Assembly (NCBI GenBank): GCA_949346185.1
Contig: CASGVX010000139.1
Location: forward strand, 1 to 5,918
Direction: 5' to 3'
DNA: 5,918 bases
From: an uncultured Lachnospiraceae bacterium
GTDB lineage: Bacteria; Bacillota; Clostridia; Lachnospirales; Lachnospiraceae
The notes beneath the pieces are model-generated. The model worked only from the letters and a program-made list of their open reading frames with translations. It was not told the DNA's origin and searched no databases. Of the stretch, positions 1 through 4,813 are shown one piece after another (the first letter of the stretch is position 1; the number at the start of each line of letters is the position of its first letter). Position numbers and translations under genes: made by a program.

Positions 1-471
1 ATAGTGGTGGGCCTCATCCTCAGTCATCTGGTTCCGCTCCATCAATAGCTCCTTGGCGGCGGCAATGACTTTCCGCTGTTCTCCGGTCCGTGCCAGAGGC
101 TTCTTTTTCTGCTTCTTCTTCCAACGATGATACTCCACCATCATCATGTCCAGCGTGGTAAGAAGATCATGCACCTTAAAGGGCATGGCTAGGGAAATCA
201 GGTCACTGACATCGCAGTCTGCCAATTTTTCCGGAGATGCCAGCAGCAACAATTGAAAACCCTTAGGCAGATACTCATTCAGTTCCATATAATGCATGTC
301 TGAAAACCGATATCCAGCGATAACCACCCCGCCATCCAGCCGATTGACCGCCTCCATCACTTCCGCGCCGCTGTCGCAGATCGCATTCACATCATAGCCA
401 TTGCGCATCAAAAGCCTTCGCAGATTCTTTGCATCTTGTATTTTGGGAAAAGCAACAATGATGTCTGCCAT
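1..471 (-). CDS. ANTAR-domain regulator with pseudo-receiver (partial, C-terminus off the left edge)
   Basis: The first 157 residues are visible and the frame is open to the left edge. Residues 1-115 resemble a response-regulator receiver fold. After a lysine-rich linker (118-125), residues 130-157 carry the start of an ANTAR domain, with the typical run AAKELLMERNQMTEDEA. ANTAR domains (AmiR, NasR, EutV) bind tandem hairpins in nascent RNA and prevent transcription termination. The receiver half is unusual. Strand 1 (DIIVAFPKIQDA) lacks the acidic pair, and strand 3 (VVIAGYRF) has no aspartate where the phosphoacceptor should be. Phosphorylation is therefore unlikely, and control by a protein partner, as in AmiC-AmiR, is more plausible (inference). 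The start is ATG at 471, with AGGAGG at 479-484 seven bases upstream. It lies 62 bases downstream of the glutamine synthetase homologue on the same strand, so the two are probably cotranscribed. Confidence 0.85.
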   Translation of the reverse strand, partial: MADIIVAFPKIQDAKNLRRLLMRNGYDVNAICDSGAEVMEAVNRLDGGVVIAGYRFSDMHYMELNEYLPKGFQLLLLASPEKLADCDVSDLISLAMPFKVHDLLTTLDMMMVEYHRWKKKQKKKPLARTGEQRKVIAAAKELLMERNQMTEDEAHHY

Positions 472-478
472 GGAGAAT

Positions 479-484
479 CCTCCT
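479..484 (-). promoter_or_regulatory. Shine-Dalgarno site of the ANTAR gene
   Basis: AGGAGG on the minus strand sits seven bases before the ATG at 471 and fixes that start. It partly overlaps a small self-complementary GGAG/CTCC pair (472-483) that could fold over the site; that folding is speculative. Confidence 0.75.
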
Positions 485-499
485 CTCATGGATTATTCT

Positions 500-516
500 T
501 GCCAGCGTAACTGGCA
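500..516 (-). other. Short intergenic hairpin between the synthetase homologue and the ANTAR gene
   Basis: TGCCAG and CTGGCA form a perfect 6-bp stem around a 5-base loop, in the 62-base gap between the two minus-strand genes. No T-tract follows, so it does not look like an intrinsic terminator. The five-base loop does not fit the hexaloop (A at position 1, G at position 4) known for ANTAR targets. It may stabilise or separate the two cistrons, or it may be chance. Confidence 0.35.
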
Positions 517-533
517 TGCGTGCTATCCGTTCC

Positions 534-1844
534 CTATATCGTGCCCAGGTACCGCTCCTTCTCCCATGCCGTGACCTGATTGCAATAGGCCTCCCACTCC
601 GCATCCTTGGTCTTGACAAGATGTTTTGAAATATGGCTTCCCAAAACCTCTTGGAGAAACCCATCTCTCTGAAATAGGGTGGCCGCCTCATGAAGCGTCC
701 TAGGCAATTTCTCCTCAACATCCTCTCCCGCCGGCCTGTCATCCATAGATGCCGGGGGCTCCATCCCCTTCCTGATGCCCTCCAGACCCGCACAGAGGCA
801 GGCCGCCATCACAAGATAGGGATTTGCCGCCCCGTCCGGGCTTCTCAGCACGATTCTCGCCCCATCTCCCCCGATGGAAGTCAGGCGAATCAAAGGACTT
901 GAGTTCGTGGCAGACCACCCCACAGAAACAGGCGCGAGATACCCGGGCACCAAGCGTTTGTAGGAATTGACAATGGGATTGTTCACCAAGGTCATATTGG
1001 CAATATGGGCTAAAATCCCCGCCATAAACTGATATCCCTCCCGGCTCACGCCCAGACTGTCCGTCCTATCTGTGAAAATATTGGCATCCCCCCTCCGCAG
1101 GGAAAAGGTGTAATGCGCCCCGGTTCCCTTGATATTTGCCAGAGGCTTTGGCATAAAGGTGGCATGCACCCCGTGCCTTCTGGCAACAGTTCTCGCCACC
1201 AGCCTGGTGGTCATCACCCCGTCCGCCATGGCAAGGGCATCCACATAGGACAAATCCAGAGCGTGCTGCCCTGCCTCGTCAGAGTGATAAGAAGTCTCCA
1301 CGTCAATGCCCATGTCCGCCAGATACAGAACCATATCCCGCCGGGCATTTTCCCCCTCATCCGCCGGGCCTACATCAAAATAGCCGCCCTTTTCACTTGT
1401 CTGATTGGTCGGCTCTCCGTTTTCGTCCAGGTCAAACAGGAAAAACTCACTTTTTACTGCCACATCCAGCTCATATCCCATTTCCCTCGCCTGAGCGATT
1501 GCTCTCTTCAAAATATATCTGCTGTCCCCTTCAAAGGGCGTCCCGTCCGGCTTTAGCACGTCGCAGATAAAACGCGCCACCTTTCCATGCTGGGGCCGCC
1601 AGGGAAATATCACGAAGGTGTCCAGATCCGGCACCAGAAACAATTCCTCATAGCCTGTCCCCCGGTACCCATCCACCGCTGCGCAGTCAAACTTGCATTT
1701 CCCATCCAGAATCTTCTCCAGCCGGTTCACCGTGGTAGCCATATTTTTCAACTGGCCGGAAATATCTGTAAACTGAAGGCGGATAAACTCAATATCCTCC
1801 TCCTCTGCCATGTCTAAAATATCCTGCCTCGAATACTTTGCCAT
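534..1844 (-). CDS. Type I glutamine synthetase homologue, probably catalytically inactive
   Basis: The protein has 436 residues and aligns almost colinearly with Bacillus subtilis GlnA (444 aa, compared from memory). Conserved blocks include IRLQFTDISGQLKN (21-34), GKVARFICD (87-95), GDSRYILKR, EFFLF (133-137), HATFMPKPL (227-235), NSYKRLVPGY (293-302) and AANPYL (339-344), so the N-terminal and catalytic domains are both present. The active site is degraded. The first metal glutamate of the ExE pair is K131. The metal glutamates near 188 and 195 are S188 and A195. The flap catalytic glutamate is L303, the later metal glutamate is V332, and the ATP-site arginine of NRS is S315. E133, H244, R297 and R334 remain. 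Normal glutamine synthesis is unlikely. With the downstream ANTAR gene, a nitrogen or glutamine-analogue sensor is a reasonable inference. Automated annotation would call it glnA. An upstream in-frame stop makes ATG 1844 the first possible ATG. Its ribosome site AAAGGA lies 12 bases away, which is long. Confidence 0.93.
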   Translation of the reverse strand: MAKYSRQDILDMAEEEDIEFIRLQFTDISGQLKNMATTVNRLEKILDGKCKFDCAAVDGYRGTGYEELFLVPDLDTFVIFPWRPQHGKVARFICDVLKPDGTPFEGDSRYILKRAIAQAREMGYELDVAVKSEFFLFDLDENGEPTNQTSEKGGYFDVGPADEGENARRDMVLYLADMGIDVETSYHSDEAGQHALDLSYVDALAMADGVMTTRLVARTVARRHGVHATFMPKPLANIKGTGAHYTFSLRRGDANIFTDRTDSLGVSREGYQFMAGILAHIANMTLVNNPIVNSYKRLVPGYLAPVSVGWSATNSSPLIRLTSIGGDGARIVLRSPDGAANPYLVMAACLCAGLEGIRKGMEPPASMDDRPAGEDVEEKLPRTLHEAATLFQRDGFLQEVLGSHISKHLVKTKDAEWEAYCNQVTAWEKERYLGTI

Positions 1845-1893
1845 TAGTCACACCGTTCCTTTCTGTCCCATACAAAATACGCCACCCCATGTA

Positions 1894-1929
1894 ATCAATT
1901 CTTCCATGGCCAGCCACGCGAAGATTGAT
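1894..1929 (-). promoter_or_regulatory. Leader-RNA hairpin upstream of the glutamine synthetase homologue
   Basis: Read on the minus strand, the arms ATCAAT-CTTC and GAAG-A-ATTGAT pair with one bulged base. Inside them CGTGG and CCATG pair (one G-T) around the loop CTGG. The result is about 15 bp with two single-base bulges, within the predicted untranslated leader. No T-run follows, so it is not a standard terminator. The loop is not the A1/G4 hexaloop of known ANTAR targets. The structure is seen directly; a regulatory role is inferred. Confidence 0.5.
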
Positions 1930-1975
1930 CACTCTCAAAAAAATCCAAAATACACCAATATACGCATTTCATACT

Positions 1976-2004
1976 ATTATACACATTTCCAGTTCCCATG
2001 TCAA
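1976..2004 (-). promoter_or_regulatory. Consensus sigma-A promoter of the synthetase/ANTAR unit
   Basis: On the minus strand TTGACA (2004-1999) is followed after exactly 17 bases by TATAAT (1981-1976). Both hexamers match the consensus at every position. Transcription should start near 1969, leaving a leader of about 125 bases before the ATG at 1844. A promoter this strong suggests that control acts after initiation, through the leader or the gene products. Confidence 0.85.
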
Positions 2005-2251
2005 AAGATTATTCTCAGCCAATACGCAAGAATGATACTAATCAGCAATGCGATTCCCGTTATAGGCAAAACTGCCAAGAGGGATTCCATTATTTTTCCC
2101 TTAATTTAGTATTCATATAATTATCTGTTATAGTACTCCATTCATTGGCTTCCCCTCATTGCAGCATAAAAGCAGCATGGATTCTACCGCGAACCCTGAC
2201 AGACGTAGTTCGATGCAGCCAATCATAGAAATTCATCCCTTCATGCAAGTC

Positions 2252-2280
2252 TTGCGACAACCTAAGAAAAATGCTATCAT
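2252..2280 (+). promoter_or_regulatory. Probable sigma-A promoter of the MATE gene (extended -10)
   Basis: TTGCGA (2252-2257, 4 of 6 consensus) and TATCAT (2275-2280, 5 of 6) are 17 bases apart. A TG dinucleotide one base before the -10 gives an extended -10 element. The predicted start near 2287 leaves a leader of about 100 bases before ATG 2390. It lies inside the long in-frame extension upstream of the MATE gene, which argues that this extension is not translated. Confidence 0.6.
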
Positions 2281-2291
2281 AAACTTGCATT

Positions 2292-2349
2292 TGCGGCATT
2301 CCTATCTGGGATTTGGGGCAGAAACGCCTTTTTCAGAAAGATGCCACAC
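2292..2349 (+). promoter_or_regulatory. Possible structured leader of the MATE gene
   Basis: TG-C-GGCAT (2292-2299) can pair with ATGCC-A-CA (2341-2348) with one mismatch. This encloses a small stem GGGGC/GCCTT (2315-2330, two G-T pairs) followed by a short T-run (2329-2333). It resembles a weak attenuator in the untranslated leader. The stem is short and partly wobble-paired, so chance is a real alternative. Confidence 0.25.
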
Positions 2350-2389
2350 TGAAGTTCGTCAAGTACACTTTACAGAAATGGAGGGGAAT

Positions 2390-3724
2390 ATGGACAGGGA
2401 CATGACAGCCGGAAGCATTACGGCAGGATTGCTGAAATTCGCCTTTCCCCTCATGGCGGGAAACGTACTGCAGCAGTTTTATAATCTAGCCGACACATTA
2501 ATCGTAGGAAGGGTTCTCGGCTCGGACGCACTGGCGGCGGTGGGGGCTTCCTATACCCTGATGACATTCCTAACCTCCATTGTCATGGGATTGTGCATGG
2601 GAAGCAGCGCATATTTTGCCATGCAGTATGGAAAGAGAGATTACAACCATCTCCACCAGGGCATCTTCCTTTCCTTCCTTCTCATTTTCCTGTTCACCCT
2701 GGCACTGAATCTCTTTGCCTTTCTCTCCCTCCATTGGATCATAGGGATTCTGCAGATCCCCCCTGTTCTGCAGACAATGACAGAAGACTATCTGTTCTAC
2801 ATTTTCATGGGCATCTCTGCCACGTTTCTCTATAATTTTTTCGCCAACTTGATGCGGGCAGTGGGAAATTCCCTCATTCCCTTGGTATTTCTCGGTATTT
2901 CCGTGGCACTGAACATCCTGCTGGATATTCTCTTCGTCATGATATTCCGCTGGAACATCCGGGGAGCGGCAGTGGCTACGGTGATTGCCCAGTTTGCATC
3001 CGGCATGGGCATCGCCTGCTACTGCCACTTCTTCTGCCCCATGCTCCGCATCCGCAGAGAAGATATGCGTTGGAATGGAAAGATTCTAAAGGAAATTTTC
3101 AGCCTGTCTTTCCTGACCTGCCTGCAGCAGTCGGTAATGAATTTCGGCATCCTGATGATCCAAGGATTGGTGAACAGTTTCGGAACCACTATTATGGCGG
3201 CCTTTGCGGCGGCGGTAAAAATAGATACCCTCGCCTACATGCCGGTACAGGATTTCGGAAATGCCTTCTCCACCTTCACAGCCCAGAATTATGGAGCCGG
3301 CAAGACAGAGAGAATCAAAAAGGGCATCAGAAGTTCCGTCCTATGCATCCTAGCGTTCTGCACTGCCGTCAGCCTGGCAGTCTGCCTGTTTGCCCGGAAT
3401 CTCATGGGCATATTTATTGACGGAGAAAATTCGGAAGTGATTCAGGCGGGTGTGAGATATCTACAGATAGAGGCTGCCTTCTACTTCGGAATCGGCATAT
3501 TATTTATGCTTTACGGCTATTACCGCGCCATTGAAAGACCCGGCATGTCCGTCATCCTCACTCTCTGCTCATTGGGAACCAGAGTGGCGCTGTCCTATGC
3601 CCTCTCCGGCATCCCCTCCCTAGGAGTGACGGGCATCTGGATATCCATTCCCATCGGATGGGCATTGGCAGACGCCGTGGGGATTTCCTATTATTTTATT
3701 GCTATGAGCCAAAAAAGGTCATGA
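2390..3724 (+). CDS. MATE-family multidrug/toxin exporter
   Basis: This is an integral membrane antiporter that exports drugs or metabolites using a Na+ or H+ gradient. The 444-residue length and about 12 hydrophobic segments (roughly 12-32, 50-75, 92-117, 135-157, 161-187, 190-214, 240-262, 265-285, 315-340, 358-380, 388-406, 412-437) fit the family. The N-terminal block PLMAGNVLQQFYNLADTLIV (20-39) is the usual signature, and VQDFGNAFSTFTAQNYGAGK (286-305) is the usual start of the second half. It belongs to the DinF/MepA-like branch common in gut Firmicutes; the substrate cannot be told. I chose ATG 2390 because GGAGGGG (2380-2386) lies just upstream and the family motif begins at once. 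An in-frame opening back to 2159 would add 77 residues of non-family sequence across a good promoter. The gene is divergent from the synthetase unit. No clear terminator follows. Confidence 0.93.
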   Translation: MDRDMTAGSITAGLLKFAFPLMAGNVLQQFYNLADTLIVGRVLGSDALAAVGASYTLMTFLTSIVMGLCMGSSAYFAMQYGKRDYNHLHQGIFLSFLLIFLFTLALNLFAFLSLHWIIGILQIPPVLQTMTEDYLFYIFMGISATFLYNFFANLMRAVGNSLIPLVFLGISVALNILLDILFVMIFRWNIRGAAVATVIAQFASGMGIACYCHFFCPMLRIRREDMRWNGKILKEIFSLSFLTCLQQSVMNFGILMIQGLVNSFGTTIMAAFAAAVKIDTLAYMPVQDFGNAFSTFTAQNYGAGKTERIKKGIRSSVLCILAFCTAVSLAVCLFARNLMGIFIDGENSEVIQAGVRYLQIEAAFYFGIGILFMLYGYYRAIERPGMSVILTLCSLGTRVALSYALSGIPSLGVTGIWISIPIGWALADAVGISYYFIAMSQKRS

Positions 3725-3769
3725 AACAACCGCACCAATCATTTGGATTCATGGTATGGGAAAGGACAG

Positions 3770-3798
3770 GCACATTCTTTCTGGCACAACATACGATA
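3770..3798 (+). promoter_or_regulatory. Candidate sigma-K (mother-cell) promoter of the SleC-like gene
   Basis: GCACA (3770-3774) fits the sigma-K -35 element built on AC. From that AC, 16 bases lead to CATACGATA (3790-3798), which matches CATAnnnTA completely. A start near 3805 would leave about 30 bases before ATG 3838. No good sigma-A promoter is visible in the 113-base gap. Both sites are short, so the call depends on agreement with the sporulation-type gene downstream. Sigma-E recognises a related -10 and cannot be excluded. Confidence 0.5.
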
Positions 3799-3837
3799 AA
3801 GGGAATCATTGTCTTATTTTCATAGAAAGGAATCCTT

Positions 3838-4518
3838 ATGGCTACAGAAATCAACAACAGCAATATGACAGACTTCGGCTATTTCCAGGCAAACATTACC
3901 TCCGAGACAGATTCCGCACCCATATCCGGCGCCACGGTGCAGATCCTGGACATTAACAATCCAAATGACATTATTGAGGAAGTCACCACTGACAGCAGCG
4001 GTCAGAGCGAGCCCGTGGAACTGCCCGCGCCGCCATTGGAATACAGCATGGATCCCAGCGCCAGCCAGCCCTATGCGGTGTACACCATTCGCATCACAGC
4101 TCCTGACTTCGAGCCGGTGGATATTTCCGGAGCAGAAATTCTGGCAGGACAGACCGCCCTGCAAAATACTGCCCTGATTCCCCAGGCACGCTCCAACGAG
4201 GACACCACAGAACTCTACGTCATACCACCCCACACACTGTATGCAGAATATCCGCCAAAAATTCCCGAGGACATGATTAAGGAAACAGATGAGTCAGGAG
4301 AGGTGGTGCTCAGCCGGGTGGTCATACCCGAATATGTCATTGTCCATGACGGCGTGCCTAATGACAGCAGCGCAAAAAATTATTACGTGAAATACAAGGA
4401 TTACATCAAGAACGTGGCCTCCAGTGAAATTTACGCCACTTGGCCAGAAGCTACAATCTTTGCCAATATCTTGGCTATCCAGTCCATCACCTTGAACCGA
4501 GTATATACGGAGTGGTAA
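3838..4518 (+). CDS. SleC-like spore cortex-lytic protein, truncated N-terminal part
   Basis: The 226 residues match the N-terminal half of the clostridial SleC-like family, secreted spore cortex hydrolases related to SpoIID and needed for germination. Residues 14-113 form a beta-rich transthyretin-like domain (GYFQANITSETDSAPISGAT; LPAPPLEYSMDPS). A linker follows, then VIVHDGVPNDSSAKNYYVKY (168-187) and the opening of the SpoIID-like catalytic domain, DYIKNVASSEIYATWPE (188-204), which includes the presumed catalytic glutamate E197. Family members continue after RVYTEW with a tyrosine and roughly 200 more residues, usually with a peptidoglycan-binding domain (recalled, not searched). Here W226 is followed at once by TAA, and the downstream DNA is AT-richer with mobile-element content. 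The gene is therefore broken at about 4516. The start ATG 3838 has AAAGGA (3826-3831) six bases upstream. The fragment alone should not hydrolyse cortex. Confidence 0.82.
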   Translation: MATEINNSNMTDFGYFQANITSETDSAPISGATVQILDINNPNDIIEEVTTDSSGQSEPVELPAPPLEYSMDPSASQPYAVYTIRITAPDFEPVDISGAEILAGQTALQNTALIPQARSNEDTTELYVIPPHTLYAEYPPKIPEDMIKETDESGEVVLSRVVIPEYVIVHDGVPNDSSAKNYYVKYKDYIKNVASSEIYATWPEATIFANILAIQSITLNRVYTEW

Positions 4519-4631
4519 ATTCGTATAATGTCATTCAGGATTGCAGAAACCTCATTATCAATGAACTGATTATTAGAATGATTGGAAAATCCAACTACGA
4601 AATCGAATATCATTCGTTTGGACAAGCTTAA
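4515..4631 (+). pseudogene. Unidentified 38-codon coding tail at the left end of the foreign DNA
   Basis: After the SleC break a different frame stays open for 38 codons and ends at TAA 4629-4631. The translation (NSYNVIQDCRNLIINELIIR, then MIGKSNYEIEYHSFGQA) has a plausible amphipathic helix and ordinary amino-acid composition, like the C-terminal end of a protein. There is no start codon with a ribosome site at the left. The same frame continues backward into the SleC-like gene only as a shadow. It may be the remnant of an element gene cut at the junction. I recognise no family, and it could be chance. Confidence 0.3.
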
Positions 4632-4680
4632 ACTAATATTACAGTAAACCACTTCAATAATCAATAAGAAATGAGGTAAA

Positions 4681-4700
4681 ATCATGATAAATCATGATAA
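4681..4700 (+). repeat. Tandem 10-base duplication (ATCATGATAA x2) over the primase start codon
   Basis: Two perfect copies stand head to tail, and each contains the 8-base palindrome ATCATGAT. The ATG of the first copy (4684) is seven bases from the ribosome site GAGG (4673-4676) but is in the wrong frame and opens only nine codons to TAA 4711-4713. The ATG of the second copy (4694) is in the primase frame but lies 17 bases from GAGG. Either a slip duplicated the start region, or the two palindromes, one helical turn apart, are an operator. Confidence 0.8.
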
Positions 4701-4798
4701 TAAACATAAATAAAAGCATCACACTCTATCCCTGTGTCAATCGACGTGAAAATGCAAACAAACCCTATGGTTTTGACACTCCCTATCCTGTTCCGTAA
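4694..4798 (+). pseudogene. Original 5' end of the primase gene, closed by an ochre codon
   Basis: From ATG 4694 the frame of the primase reads MIINI-NKSITLYPCVNRRENA-NKPYGFDTPYPVP and then TAA at codon 35 (4796-4798). After the stop the same frame continues without a break into the primase. The TLYP...KPY pattern resembles the N-terminal lead of this primase family (recalled), so the segment was coding. A lysine codon, AAA or AAG, differs from TAA by one or two changes. It could be a true nonsense mutation, a sequencing error, or a leader whose stop permits reinitiation downstream. Confidence 0.65.
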
Positions 4799-4802
4799 GG
4801 AG
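4797..4802 (+). promoter_or_regulatory. Shine-Dalgarno-like AAGGAG overlapping the ochre stop
   Basis: The stop codon TAA is itself part of TAAGGAG, a perfect complement of the 16S 3' end. TTG (4814) follows AAGGAG after 11 bases and GTG (4823) after 20, both in the primase frame. Ribosomes ending at TAA could restart there. This is a reading of the sequence only, and the spacing to TTG is longer than ideal. Confidence 0.4.
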
Positions 4803-4813
4803 ATACCGCACAA

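Larger units (their letters stand above)
1845..2389. other. Divergent intergenic region without a credible gene
   Basis: These 545 bases separate the minus-strand synthetase homologue from the plus-strand MATE gene. They contain one promoter for each direction, a leader hairpin on the minus side and a smaller structured leader on the plus side. The plus-strand frames that are open here show no recognisable protein. One of them (1810-2109) overlaps the synthetase start in antisense. I see no transfer RNA, repeat array or known riboswitch. Confidence 0.7.

Noticed and set aside
392..793. Minus-strand frame between the ANTAR gene and the synthetase
   Set aside because: It overlaps both genes in another frame, and its arginine-rich composition is typical of a shadow.
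1934..1945. Seven-T run in the synthetase leader as a terminator
   Set aside because: No convincing stem precedes it on the minus strand.
1810..2109. Plus-strand 99-codon frame over the divergent region
   Set aside because: It overlaps the synthetase start in antisense, covers its promoter, has no good ribosome site and reads like no protein I know.
2159..2389. Long N-terminal extension of the MATE gene (77 more residues)
   Set aside because: The added sequence has no family similarity, contains a promoter-like site at 2252-2280, and a strong ribosome site directly precedes ATG 2390.
2570..3028. Antisense frame of 152 codons inside the MATE gene
   Set aside because: It is a shadow of a membrane protein gene, with no ribosome site and unusual composition.
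3725..3837. Intrinsic terminator after the MATE gene
   Set aside because: No stable stem followed by a T-run is visible in the 113-base gap.
3820..4233. Antisense 137-codon frame over the SleC-like gene
   Set aside because: The plus-strand frame matches a known family along its length; the antisense frame is a shadow.
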